DNA from: an uncultured Clostridia bacterium
GTDB lineage: Bacteria; Bacillota; Clostridia; Christensenellales; Borkfalkiaceae
Length of the DNA: 64,000 nucleotides
Direction of reading: 5' to 3'
Assembly (NCBI GenBank): GCA_947626575.1
Contig: CANQSR010000006.1
Location: 1 to 64,000 of the forward strand
This document shows, in pieces, positions 17,897-27,941 of the stretch. Position 1 is the first letter of the stretch. Every line of letters starts with the position of its first letter. A program made the position numbers and the translations under genes. Under the pieces are notes generated by a model. It worked only from the letters and a program-made list of their open reading frames with translations, did no database searches and was not told the DNA's origin.

Positions 17897-19390
17897 ATGA
17901 AGAGAGTTGCAGGATTGCTGATGCCGGTCTCCTCTTTGCCCTCACCTTACGGCATCGGGACGCTCGGTAAGGAAGCCTACCGCTTCGTGGATTTTCTCTG
18001 CGGCGCGGGCTGTTCGCTTTGGCAGGTGTTGCCCCTGCAACCCACTTCTTACGGGGACAGTCCCTATCAATCGTGCGCCGCAGGCGCGCTCAATCCCTAT
18101 TTCATCGACCTCGATTTCCTCATCCGCGACGGCCTGTTGAAGCGCGAGGAAGTAAGGAGCGTGGATTGGGGCGGGGCGCGCGTCGATTACGGCAAGCTCT
18201 ACCGTTTCCGCATCCCGCTCCTGAAAAAGGCGTTTGCGCGGTTCGGCCGCTCGCTCCCCGAATGGCGGGAATTTCTCGCGCGGGGGGAATACCGTGACTA
18301 TGCGCTGTTTGCGGCGCTCAAAGACGTCCACGGCGGCGCCTCCTTCGAGACATGGGGGGAGGATGCGGTCTACGACGAGGCGCGCATGTCCGCATTCGAA
18401 GAGACGCACCGCGAGGAAGTGGAATTCCGTCAGTTCACGCAGTATCTCTTCCTGAAACAGTGGGGCCGCCTCAAAGAATATGCCAATGCGCGCGGGGTGG
18501 AGATCGTCGGCGATATGCCGTTTTACGTCGCACGGGACAGCGTGGAGACGTGGAAATACAGAAATGAGCTGTTTCTTTTGAATGAAGAGGGAATGCCCTC
18601 CGCGCAGGCGGGCGTCCCTCCCGACGCCTTCTCCGAAACGGGCCAACTGTGGGGGAATCCCGTATATGATTGGGCCAAGATGGAGAAGAATGATTACAAG
18701 TGGTGGCGTACGCGCATCCAAAACGCGCTCAGCCTGTATGATACCGTCCGCATCGACCACTTCCTCGGCTTCATCCGCTATTACGCCGTTCCGGAGGGAG
18801 AGCGGGATGCGCGCCGCGGAACGTGGAACGCGGGGCCGGGGAAAAAGCTCTTCAAGGGGCTGGAAGGCGCGCCCGTCATCGCGGAAGATCTCGGCCTCAT
18901 CGACGCGGAGACGCGGCAGGCCATCGACGCCATCGGCTACCCCGGAATGAAGATCTTGCAGCACGCATTCGACGGCGACCCCTACAACGAACACAAGCCC
19001 TCCAATTATACGGAGCGCGTGGTGGCCTACACGGGGACGCACGATAACCTCACGCTCTTCTCCCGCGTGAGCGGAACTTTGGGGGAGGCGCGGAGGCGCA
19101 TGCTTGCCGACCTCAGATCGGAGTGCGTGAAGGCGGGCGTGCTGTTCCGCGCGAGTTCGGACCGCGAGATATGCAGGACGATGCTCCGGCTTCTCTATGC
19201 GAGCCCCGCCTATGCCGTTATCGTACCCTTGCAGGACGTACTCCTGCTCGGCGAGGAGGGGAGGATGAATTTCCCCTCCGTCGTCACGCCGCTGAATTGG
19301 TCCTTCCGCTTCAAGCGTTCGGATCTTTCGGCGGGTACCATGCAACGCCTTGCCGCGCTCGCAGCCGGGAGCGGCAGATCGTTTCAATAA
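17897..19390 (+). CDS. malQ: 4-alpha-glucanotransferase
   Basis: RVAGLLMPVSSLPSPYGIGTLGKEAYRFVDFL, WQVLPLQPTSYGDSPYQS, VRIDHFLGFIRYY, VIAEDLGLI, GYPGMKILQHAFDG, YTGTHDNLT: GH77. Confidence 0.95.
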   Translation: MKRVAGLLMPVSSLPSPYGIGTLGKEAYRFVDFLCGAGCSLWQVLPLQPTSYGDSPYQSCAAGALNPYFIDLDFLIRDGLLKREEVRSVDWGGARVDYGKLYRFRIPLLKKAFARFGRSLPEWREFLARGEYRDYALFAALKDVHGGASFETWGEDAVYDEARMSAFEETHREEVEFRQFTQYLFLKQWGRLKEYANARGVEIVGDMPFYVARDSVETWKYRNELFLLNEEGMPSAQAGVPPDAFSETGQLWGNPVYDWAKMEKNDYKWWRTRIQNALSLYDTVRIDHFLGFIRYYAVPEGERDARRGTWNAGPGKKLFKGLEGAPVIAEDLGLIDAETRQAIDAIGYPGMKILQHAFDGDPYNEHKPSNYTERVVAYTGTHDNLTLFSRVSGTLGEARRRMLADLRSECVKAGVLFRASSDREICRTMLRLLYASPAYAVIVPLQDVLLLGEEGRMNFPSVVTPLNWSFRFKRSDLSAGTMQRLAALAAGSGRSFQ

Positions 19391-19410
19391 ACCAAAAAGA
19401 GGGAAACAGA

Positions 19411-22116
19411 ATGAAGAAGAGATTCACAGCGCTCATGGCCATGTTGCTCGCACTGCTCTTTCTGCTGTGCGCATGCGGCGGCAACGAGACGCCGCCCGAA
19501 CCCGAAGAGGGCGGCGGGCCGAAGGATGAGTACACCCTGCCCCTTGAAGACGGGAAAAAGCAGCTCACCATCTATTATTACCGCGCGGCCGGATACGAAG
19601 ATTGCGATATCTGGATGTGGTATGGCGACGTTGCGGGGAAGGGATACCCGATGCACGAATGCGCTTACGGCGCGAAAGTCGTCTTAAACGTCCCCGATAG
19701 CGTGACGCAGGTGGGCTTTATCATCCGCACGGGCTGTTCGGAGCCGGGCGGCGAGACGTGGGGAACGGCCACCAAGGACGCGACGGACAGCGACCGCTTC
19801 GTCTCCTTGAAGGAACGCGAGACGGTCATTTACACCAAGGCGGGAGATGCCAAGTCCTATGTCAGCGAGGACGGAGGGCAAACGTTGAAGGAGTTGAAGA
19901 ACATCAACATCGCGGATCTGCAAGATCTCACGCATATCAAATATGTCCTCAGCACGGCCGTGAGCGTCACGGCGGAAGATGTCTCCTTGAAGGACGGCGA
20001 CGGGAAGGATGTTGCCGTCTCCAAAGTGACTTCCAACAACGCAAACGGCACCATCGAGACGGCGGCGCCGCTCGATCTCGCCAAGGCATACACGCTCGCG
20101 ATCAGCGGCTTCGAGGACCCCGTACCCGTCGTGCCGCTCACCTATTTTTCGGGCGCGGAATTTGCCGAAAATTATAACTATGACGGCGAGTTGGGCGTGA
20201 AGATCGAGGGCGGCAAGACGGTATTCCGCCTCTGGGCGCCCACGGCCTCCGATGTAAAGCTCAACCTGTTTGCGGCGGGAAAGGGCGGAAACGCCGAAAG
20301 GACCGTGGACATGGTACGGGGCGAGAAGGGCGTGTGGAGCTACACCGAGAACGCGGACCTGAACGGGAAGTACTATACCTACACCGTCTCCACGTCTGCG
20401 GGCGTACAGGAAGCGGTGGACCCTTACGCCGTCTCCGCGGGCGTGAACGGCGATAGGGGCATGGTCCTCAACCTCGCTTCCACGGACCCCGACGGCTGGA
20501 CGGACGACCTCTTTGTCCCCGAAAATTACAAGAATTACACGGACGCGGAGATCTGGGAAGTCCACGTGAGGGATTTTTCCAACAAAATTACGCAGTCTGC
20601 CTATAAGGGCAAGTTCCTCGCCTTCACGGAGACGGGCCTCAAAGAAAACGGCATCCCCGTCGGCGTGGACTACCTCAAAGAACTCGGCATCACCCATGTC
20701 CACCTTCTGCCCTCCTTCGACTATGCGACGGTGGACGAGGCGGCGGGGACGGGCTTCAATTGGGGCTACGATCCCAAGAACTACAACGTGCCTGAGGGAA
20801 GTTATTCCACAGACCCGACCGACGGCGCCGTCCGCGTGAGGGAATTCAAGCAGATGGTGCAGGCGTTGCACGAGCAGGGCATCGGCGTCATCATGGACGT
20901 CGTCTACAACCACACGAGCGGCCTCGATTCCAACTTCAACCGCATCGTACCCTATTACTACTACCGTTTCAACGGCGACGGCACGGCCTCCAACGGTTCG
21001 GGCTGCGGCAACGAGACGGCCTCCGAACGCTATATGTTCAGCCGCTTCATGGTGGATTCCGTCACCTATTGGCAGAAGGAATACAATGTAGACGGCTTCC
21101 GCTTCGACCTCATGGGGTTGCACGATACGGCCACGATGCAGAAGATCGAGAGGGCCGTGCATGCGCATAACCCCAACGCGCTCCTCTATGGCGAGGGCTG
21201 GACGGGCGGCACCTCCACGCTCTCCACGGGGCAGCAGAGCGTCCTTGCGAACCTGCGCGCCGTCAACGCGAGCGTGGGCGGCGACAGCAAGAACCACACC
21301 AACGGCATCGCGATGTTCTCCGACGTCATCCGCGATGCGATCAAGGGGTCCGTCTTTGATATCACCGACGTCGGCTTTGCCACGGGCGGCAAGGCGGGCG
21401 CATCGAGTTCTATCCGCTTCGGCGTGAACGGCGGCGTCAACGATGCCTCCTTCGGGACCAAGAATGCGAACGGCTGGCAGTCGTATAACCCGACCAACGT
21501 CGTCAATTACGCCTCCGCGCACGACAACAATACGCTGTGGGACCGCATCTGCCACGTCTATGGCGAGGGCGCGGATACGCTCTCCGAGCGGCTCGCATAC
21601 AACCGTCTCTCGGCGGCCATCGTGCAGACGGCGCTCGGCATCCCCTTCATGCAGGCGGGCGAAGAGATGCTCCGCCAGAAGAAGAATGCCGACGGCAGTT
21701 ATAACGAAAACAGCTACAACGCCTCCGACGAGGTCAACAACCTGAAATGGAACTTGCTCACGAAGGACTCCGAAGAGTACAAGATGATGCAGTATTATAA
21801 GGGCCTCATCGCGCTCCGCAAGGCCTTCCCCGTGCTTCGTTCGGCAACGACGATGGGGCAGGGCTACAACGTGTGCAACCTCGTCAAGGCCGAGGGCGCT
21901 CTGATCGCCTTCACCATGACCGAACCCACGAACTCCGCGCATCAGCTCTTTGTGGTCTACAACGCCGCAAAGACGGCGGCTTCCGTCGAACTTCCCGCGG
22001 GCAATTGGGCGCTGTATGCAAACGGCACGCAGGCTGGCGCCGCCGCGATCGAAAGCAATTTGTCAGGAACGCAGGAAATCGGCGCGATAAGTTGTTACGT
22101 TTTTAGCAAAATTTGA
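19411..22116 (+). CDS. pulA: type I pullulanase-like lipoprotein (GH13)
   Basis: Lipobox LLCACGG; FNWGYDPKNYNVPEGSYSTDP (pullulanase signature), DVVYNHTSGLDSNF, GFRFDLMGLHD, YGEGWTGG, NYASAHDNNTLWDRI. Confidence 0.92.
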   Translation: MKKRFTALMAMLLALLFLLCACGGNETPPEPEEGGGPKDEYTLPLEDGKKQLTIYYYRAAGYEDCDIWMWYGDVAGKGYPMHECAYGAKVVLNVPDSVTQVGFIIRTGCSEPGGETWGTATKDATDSDRFVSLKERETVIYTKAGDAKSYVSEDGGQTLKELKNINIADLQDLTHIKYVLSTAVSVTAEDVSLKDGDGKDVAVSKVTSNNANGTIETAAPLDLAKAYTLAISGFEDPVPVVPLTYFSGAEFAENYNYDGELGVKIEGGKTVFRLWAPTASDVKLNLFAAGKGGNAERTVDMVRGEKGVWSYTENADLNGKYYTYTVSTSAGVQEAVDPYAVSAGVNGDRGMVLNLASTDPDGWTDDLFVPENYKNYTDAEIWEVHVRDFSNKITQSAYKGKFLAFTETGLKENGIPVGVDYLKELGITHVHLLPSFDYATVDEAAGTGFNWGYDPKNYNVPEGSYSTDPTDGAVRVREFKQMVQALHEQGIGVIMDVVYNHTSGLDSNFNRIVPYYYYRFNGDGTASNGSGCGNETASERYMFSRFMVDSVTYWQKEYNVDGFRFDLMGLHDTATMQKIERAVHAHNPNALLYGEGWTGGTSTLSTGQQSVLANLRAVNASVGGDSKNHTNGIAMFSDVIRDAIKGSVFDITDVGFATGGKAGASSSIRFGVNGGVNDASFGTKNANGWQSYNPTNVVNYASAHDNNTLWDRICHVYGEGADTLSERLAYNRLSAAIVQTALGIPFMQAGEEMLRQKKNADGSYNENSYNASDEVNNLKWNLLTKDSEEYKMMQYYKGLIALRKAFPVLRSATTMGQGYNVCNLVKAEGALIAFTMTEPTNSAHQLFVVYNAAKTAASVELPAGNWALYANGTQAGAAAIESNLSGTQEIGAISCYVFSKI

Positions 22117-22127
22117 AAACGCCAAAC

Positions 22128-22141
22128 TTTTTTCGAAAAAA
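22128..22141. promoter_or_regulatory. putative LacI-type operator 3
   Basis: TTTTTTCGAAAAAA directly upstream of TTGACA-N18-TAGAAT. Confidence 0.6.
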
Positions 22142-22143
22142 TC

Positions 22144-22173
22144 GTTGACAAGTTCGGCGCGGGCGTGATAGAA
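22144..22173 (+). promoter_or_regulatory. promoter of starch-uptake operon
   Basis: TTGACA-AGTTCGGCGCGGGCGTGA-TAGAAT. Confidence 0.6.
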
Positions 22174-22374
22174 TGTAGTCACTGAAAACAATTTTCAAAT
22201 TCGGGCAAGAGGGCGCCCTCTTGCTTACGGTATTTCTCCCAAATACCGTAAAAAACATTTATCAGGAAGTCTTTCGCCGCAAAAAGGGGCGGCGCAAAAG
22301 CCCCGCGGACGGGAGACGGCAGCGGATGATATCGCAGAGAATCTGCGAAAATATATCAGGAGGAAAAGAAAACA

Positions 22375-23823
22375 ATGAAAACAAAGAAGTGGCTGAGTTT
22401 GTTCATGGCGGTTGCCATGGCCATCTCGATGACGGCGGTCTTCGCCGCGTGCAACGGCGGGGGCGACAAGATCACCGTTACTTGGTACGACGGCCGTAGC
22501 GAACTCAGAACCGAAGAGATCGACAAGGGTTCAAAGGCGACCGAGTGGACGCCTGAGAAAACCGGCTTCGAGTTCAAGGGCTGGTTCGAAGAGGCGTCGC
22601 TTACCACGGCGTTTGACTTCGACAAGGCGCTCGAAGAGGATACCGATATCTATTCCAAGTGGCTGGATACCACCAACGTGACGGAGGATACCAACAGCTA
22701 TTATGTCATCGGCACGGGTACCGGCACGATGAAGGATAGCAATTGGACGCACAGCCCCACGGTGGAAGCGCTCCAACTCAAAAAGGTGGAGGGGAAGACC
22801 AACGTCTACACCATCACCCTCGACATGTATGCGGGCGACAGGTTCCAGATCTGCTTCGGCAGTTGGGACGGCCAGATGGGCATCGGCTATGTGGAAGGCG
22901 CAAAATATGCGGACTTCGAAGTCGGCCAGAACCCTTCGGATAAAATGAGTGGCGTTTCCGGCACGGCGGCCGATCAGGACTATGCGGTCGTCAAGAATAC
23001 CGATGGCGACATCGTGTTCCACGGCGGCAACGAGAACGACAATGCTTCCACCAATTGGAACATCGTCTGCTATGAAGGCCACGACGGCACCTATACCTTC
23101 ACCCTTCACACCTATCCCGGACAGGAATCCAACAACTACATCGAGTGGAAACTCGATAAGCCGCTCGAAGCTCTCACCAAGACGCACGAGATGTATATCA
23201 TCGGCTCCATGAACGATTGGGCAAGCACCGATACTTCCAAGCTCATCGCGATGAAGGAATCTGAGGACAAGGCGACGTGGACGGGCTTTGTCACCATTAC
23301 TGCGGATGACTATTCCGACGGCAACGATTATGCCGAAATGAAGGTGTTCAACGCCATCGGCAACGGCTGGTTCGGCGGCGACACCGATACGGGCGCAGAA
23401 GTACTCGACGGCGGCAACATCAAACTCACCGCAGGTACGTGGGGCGTGAAGTACACCGTTGCGACGGGCAAGGTCCAGGTGGAACTCTGCAAGTACTATG
23501 TGGTCGGCACCTTCCTTGACGGCGAGACCGCAGTCAACTTCTCCGTGAAGAAGGACGTCACGCCCGAACTCACCGGCAGCGACGGCACCTACACCGCAAC
23601 GTTTACGGTGGAAGACGTCACCTCGAACAGTGCCTATTCTTGGATAAAGGACCAGGGCAAGGATGGCGTGTTTGCGATCAAGGTCGTGTTCGGATGCGAA
23701 CTCGGTATCAAGACTTGGTATGCCGACGATGCTCACGACGGAGACAATTGGTATCTCCAAGCGGGTAGCCATACCGTAACGCTCACCATCACCGCAGATA
23801 GCGCCACTGTCACAGTTGCGTAA
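22375..23823 (+). CDS. lipoprotein with InlB B-repeat-like N-terminus, putative starch-binding
   Basis: Signal/lipobox-like AVFAACNGG; TVTWYDGRSELRTEEIDKGSKATEWTPEKTGFEFKGWFEEASLTTAFDFDKALEEDTDIYSKW; CBM-like repeats; operonic with maltose transporter. Confidence 0.65.
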   Translation: MKTKKWLSLFMAVAMAISMTAVFAACNGGGDKITVTWYDGRSELRTEEIDKGSKATEWTPEKTGFEFKGWFEEASLTTAFDFDKALEEDTDIYSKWLDTTNVTEDTNSYYVIGTGTGTMKDSNWTHSPTVEALQLKKVEGKTNVYTITLDMYAGDRFQICFGSWDGQMGIGYVEGAKYADFEVGQNPSDKMSGVSGTAADQDYAVVKNTDGDIVFHGGNENDNASTNWNIVCYEGHDGTYTFTLHTYPGQESNNYIEWKLDKPLEALTKTHEMYIIGSMNDWASTDTSKLIAMKESEDKATWTGFVTITADDYSDGNDYAEMKVFNAIGNGWFGGDTDTGAEVLDGGNIKLTAGTWGVKYTVATGKVQVELCKYYVVGTFLDGETAVNFSVKKDVTPELTGSDGTYTATFTVEDVTSNSAYSWIKDQGKDGVFAIKVVFGCELGIKTWYADDAHDGDNWYLQAGSHTVTLTITADSATVTVA

Positions 23824-23895
23824 AGCAAGCAGAACGGAGTCCCCTCCCCGCGAAAGCGGGAGGGGGAGTCCGTTTCGGCTCCTTAGGAGGTCAAA

Positions 23896-25170
23896 ATGAA
23901 AAAATTCGGTAAATTTATCGCTCTCACGCTCGGCGCCTGCATGACGCTCGGCTTCGCCTCTGTGGCGGCGGCCTGCGGCGGTGGCGGCGGAAACAATAAC
24001 ACCGACGGCAAAGAGACTTTGCTCGTCGTGTGGTGCCCCGAAGCGGACCACGAGTTCGCAAAGCAAGTCGCGGCGGATTTCCAGGCCGCGCACCCCGAAA
24101 AGAAGTATAAGTTCCAATTCGGGATCCAGGGCGAAGGCGACGCGGCGACCAAGGTCCTCAACGACGTCGAAAACGCGCCCGACGTGTTCTCGTTCGCAAG
24201 CGACCAGATCAACAAGCTCATCGTGGGCGACGCGCTCGCCCGCATCGGCGGCGACAGGTTGAAGTGGATCAAGGATAACAACGAGGCGGACGCCGTGGAC
24301 TCGGCGACCGTTACGCTCAGAGGCGAAGAGGGGACCTATGCCTTCCCCTACACGGATAACACCTTCTTCCTCTACTATGATAAGTCCAAGCTCACCGAAG
24401 AGGACGTCAAGACGCTCGACGGCATCATGGCCAAGACGAGCGCGGATGAGCAGTTCTATTATCCCACCAACGACGGTTGGTATGGCTCCGCCTTCTTCTT
24501 CGGCGCAGGCCTCGATTATGAGGTCACCCTCGGCGAACAGCTCAACGAGCTGACAGTGACGACGACTTTCGGAAACGAGAAGGGTCTCGCCGTCACGGAG
24601 GCGCTGTGGGGCTATGTCCAGAAGCCGGGCTTCAAGGCCGATTCCGACGACAGCAAGCTCATCACGGGCTTCCAGACGGGCAAGGCCATCGCAGGCGTGA
24701 GCGGCATCTGGAACAAATCGCAGATCAAAGAGTATTTAGGCGACAACTTCGGCGTTGCCAAACTTCCCACCTACACGTTGAACGGCGAACAGGTGCAGCT
24801 CGAATCGTTCGCGGGCTATAAGCTGCTCGGCGTCTCCAAGCGTTCTCCCAACATGACGGATGCGCTCGAATTTGCGCAGTTCTATACCAGCAAGGAGAGC
24901 CAGCTCAAACACTTCGATGCGCGCGGCTTCGTTCCCACCAATAAGGACGCCAAGGCGGATGCGAGAGTTGCGGCGGATGATTGCGCAAAGGCCATCAGCG
25001 CGCAGCTTCCCTTCACGCACTCGCAGAAGAACGTACCCGGCGATTTCTGGACGCCCATGGCCGGCCTCGGCACTGCCATGATCAATGCGCTCGGCGGCGA
25101 CGGCGAGACCTTCAATGCACAGGAACAGCTCGAAGCCCTCGTCAACGGCTTCATCAAGTCGGCAACCTGA
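23896..25170 (+). CDS. malE: maltose/maltodextrin ABC transporter substrate-binding lipoprotein
   Basis: LLVVWCPEADHEFAKQVAADFQAAHPEKKYKFQFG...YAFPYTDNTFFLYYDKSKL; SBP family 1, upstream of two permeases. Confidence 0.88.
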   Translation: MKKFGKFIALTLGACMTLGFASVAAACGGGGGNNNTDGKETLLVVWCPEADHEFAKQVAADFQAAHPEKKYKFQFGIQGEGDAATKVLNDVENAPDVFSFASDQINKLIVGDALARIGGDRLKWIKDNNEADAVDSATVTLRGEEGTYAFPYTDNTFFLYYDKSKLTEEDVKTLDGIMAKTSADEQFYYPTNDGWYGSAFFFGAGLDYEVTLGEQLNELTVTTTFGNEKGLAVTEALWGYVQKPGFKADSDDSKLITGFQTGKAIAGVSGIWNKSQIKEYLGDNFGVAKLPTYTLNGEQVQLESFAGYKLLGVSKRSPNMTDALEFAQFYTSKESQLKHFDARGFVPTNKDAKADARVAADDCAKAISAQLPFTHSQKNVPGDFWTPMAGLGTAMINALGGDGETFNAQEQLEALVNGFIKSAT

Positions 25171-25233
25171 TAGAACACCCTTTCTTGCGGGGGCAGGAAT
25201 GCCCCCGCATCCTTTTATCCGGGAGGAATGACA

Positions 25234-27054
25234 ATGGACATTACGACGAATGAAACGCGTCCGCAGGCGGCCGCGGGCAGGGCGAGAGAGGGCTTGATCG
25301 TCCGCGCAGGGCGCAAGGTCAAGGAATTTTTCCTCGGCATCGCCCACGGCTCGCTCGCCACAAAGCTCTCCTGCCTCTTCATGGGGTCGGGGCAGATGAT
25401 GCGCGGGCAATATATCAAGGGCGCGCTCTACTTGCTCATCGAAGTACTCTTTGTACTCTACATGGTGTTTTTCGGCGGGAGATATCTCGGTTTCCTCTTT
25501 TCGGGCGACCTCGGCACCCGGCTCGGCACGGAAACGTGGGATGAAGTCACGCAGAGCTTCGTCTATACGCAGGGCGACAACAGCTTTCTCATCCTGCTTT
25601 ACGGCGTCGTCTCGATCATCGTGCTTTGCCTGTTCATCACCGTTTGGTGCATGAACGTCAGCGGCAATATCCGCAACGATAAGATCTGCAATATCGCGGG
25701 CATCGCGCCCCCGCAGAGCTATACCGATGCGCTCGGCCGCATCGTCCCCGGCGTTGCTTCGGCATCGCTCTCGGAGAATTCGATATGCGTGCAGGGCGGG
25801 AGGATAAAACTCACGCTCGCGGGCGATGTGGGAGGCGTCCTCGAAATCGGCGGCGAACGCCATGCGGTGGAGGAGATCGAGGCGGGCGTCACACGGTTCG
25901 GCGCGCTCCTCGTGACGGCCGTCGAGACCACGGAAGAGGGTACCATGTACGAACTCTACCGCGATGAAAACGTCTTTTCCCGCGAATATCTCCAATATCC
26001 CGTCTATCTCTATACGAAGGACGGCGCGCTCGCGGCGGCGGCCTTTTTGCGGGAATGCGGCAGGGTCTCCACCTTCCGCGAAGATTGCAAGCAGTATGTG
26101 AATAAGAAGTTCTATGTGCCGCTCCTCGTCGTGCCGCTCATCGGGCTTCTCGTCTTTACGGTGATGCCGCTCATCTTCATGATCCTCATCGCCTTTACCA
26201 ATTACGACTATGAGCATACTCCGCCCGGAGCGCTCTTCGATTGGGTGGGCTTTGCCAACTTCGCGAAGATCTTCTCCATCGGCGGGGGCGGCTCGAATTT
26301 CCTGCTCGTCTTTTTGCGCGTCCTCGCGTGGACGTTCATCTGGGCGATCTTTGCAACGTTTACCAACTACTTCTTCGGCATGATCCTCGCGCTCATGATC
26401 AACAAGAAGGGCATCAAACTCAAAATGCTGTGGCGCACGATGTTCGTCATCGCGATCGCCGTGCCGCAGTTCGTCACCCTGCTTCTGATGCAGAAGATCC
26501 TCGATGCGGACGGCATCCTCAACGTCATTTTGGGGCTGACGGGCGACAACAAAATTTTGTGGCTGGGCGACAGCTCGAATTGGGCGATCATCCCGCGCGT
26601 CACCATCATCGTCGTCAACATGTGGATAGGCATCCCTTACACCATTCTGATGTGTTCGGGCATCCTCATGAACATCCCGCCCGAAATGTATGAAGCGGCG
26701 CGGCTCGACGGCGCAAATCCCTTCCAGATCTTCCGCAATATCGTGCTTCCCTATATGCTGCACGTCACGGCGCCCTACCTCATCACGCAGTTCGTGGGCA
26801 ATATCAACAACTTCAACGTCATCTGGCTGCTATCGGGCGGCGGACCCGTGGATAATATCAACTATGGCGGCGGCTCCAAGGCGCAGGCGACCGACTTGCT
26901 CGTGACGTGGCTCTACCGCCTCACGACGGACGTCAACCCGCAATATAACCTCGCTTCCGTCATCGGCATCATCATTTTCGTGATCAGCGCGGCGCTTTCG
27001 CTCATCACCTTCAACCGTTCCAAGGCAAATAAGAACGAGGAGGATTATCAATGA
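25234..27054 (+). CDS. malF: maltose/maltodextrin ABC transporter permease MalF
   Basis: EAARLDGANPFQIFRNIVLPYM (EAA loop) and multiple TMs; long N-terminal extension with soluble insert. Confidence 0.88.
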   Translation: MDITTNETRPQAAAGRAREGLIVRAGRKVKEFFLGIAHGSLATKLSCLFMGSGQMMRGQYIKGALYLLIEVLFVLYMVFFGGRYLGFLFSGDLGTRLGTETWDEVTQSFVYTQGDNSFLILLYGVVSIIVLCLFITVWCMNVSGNIRNDKICNIAGIAPPQSYTDALGRIVPGVASASLSENSICVQGGRIKLTLAGDVGGVLEIGGERHAVEEIEAGVTRFGALLVTAVETTEEGTMYELYRDENVFSREYLQYPVYLYTKDGALAAAAFLRECGRVSTFREDCKQYVNKKFYVPLLVVPLIGLLVFTVMPLIFMILIAFTNYDYEHTPPGALFDWVGFANFAKIFSIGGGGSNFLLVFLRVLAWTFIWAIFATFTNYFFGMILALMINKKGIKLKMLWRTMFVIAIAVPQFVTLLLMQKILDADGILNVILGLTGDNKILWLGDSSNWAIIPRVTIIVVNMWIGIPYTILMCSGILMNIPPEMYEAARLDGANPFQIFRNIVLPYMLHVTAPYLITQFVGNINNFNVIWLLSGGGPVDNINYGGGSKAQATDLLVTWLYRLTTDVNPQYNLASVIGIIIFVISAALSLITFNRSKANKNEEDYQ

Positions 27055-27932
27055 TGAAGGATACTTCTGTGAAAGAGAAATTGTTCGGGCAGAAGGTGCG
27101 TTCGGGGATCGTCAACGGGATCATCTATGTGATCCTTGCCGTCCTCGGCATACTTTGGGTGCTTCCCATCGTCTATCTGCTCTATACCGCCTTCCGCGTG
27201 ACCCCCTCCACGGGCATCATTTACGACGTCATCCCGCCCGACCTCGAACTCGGTTTCGGCAACTTCGTGCGCCTCTTCAACGAGACCATGTTCCCGACGT
27301 GGCTTGGAAATACCGTCCTCGTCGCCGTCTGTTCGTGCGCGCTCACGACGCTCTTCATCCTCATGGTGAGCTATGCCTTTTCGCGCATGCGCTTTAAGCT
27401 GAGAAAGCCGCTCATGAACGTCATGCTCGTTCTCGGCATGTTCCCCGGCTTCATGTCCATGATCGCCGTCTACTTCATTTTGAAGGCGATGGGGCTTACC
27501 AACTCCCTGTTCGCACTGATCTTGGTCTATTCGGGCGGCGCGGCGCTCTCGTATTATATCTGCAAGGGCTTCTTCGATACGCTCCCGCGTTCGCTCGAAG
27601 AGGCGGCCATCCTCGACGGCGCCAACCAATGGACCATCTTCTGGCGCGTCACCATTCCGCTCGCGAAGCCCATCATCGTCTATACCGTCCTCACATCCTT
27701 CATCTCGCCGTGGTGCGATTTCATCTTCGTCAACACCATCATCAACGATGCCACGAAGTACACCGTCGCCCTCGGCCTCTACCGCCTCATCAACGCGGAA
27801 AAGAGTTCTTTCAGCGAGAACTTCACGGTTTTCTGCGCGGGCGCGACCATCGTCGGCGGCCTCATCACCGCGCTCTTCCTCAGTATGCAGAAATACTATG
27901 TGGAAGGCGTTTCGAGCGGTGCGGTCAAGTAA
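27051..27932 (+). CDS. malG: maltose/maltodextrin ABC transporter permease MalG
   Basis: EEAAILDGANQWTIFWRVTIPLAKPIIVYTVL (EAA loop); overlaps malF stop (ATGATGA). Confidence 0.9.
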   Translation: MMKDTSVKEKLFGQKVRSGIVNGIIYVILAVLGILWVLPIVYLLYTAFRVTPSTGIIYDVIPPDLELGFGNFVRLFNETMFPTWLGNTVLVAVCSCALTTLFILMVSYAFSRMRFKLRKPLMNVMLVLGMFPGFMSMIAVYFILKAMGLTNSLFALILVYSGGAALSYYICKGFFDTLPRSLEEAAILDGANQWTIFWRVTIPLAKPIIVYTVLTSFISPWCDFIFVNTIINDATKYTVALGLYRLINAEKSSFSENFTVFCAGATIVGGLITALFLSMQKYYVEGVSSGAVK

Positions 27933-27941
27933 GGAGAAGAG

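Noticed and set aside
19684-21942. 752-aa minus-strand ORF
   Set aside because: Antisense shadow of the pullulanase gene.
24736-26763. 675-aa minus-strand ORF
   Set aside because: Antisense shadow of malE/malF.
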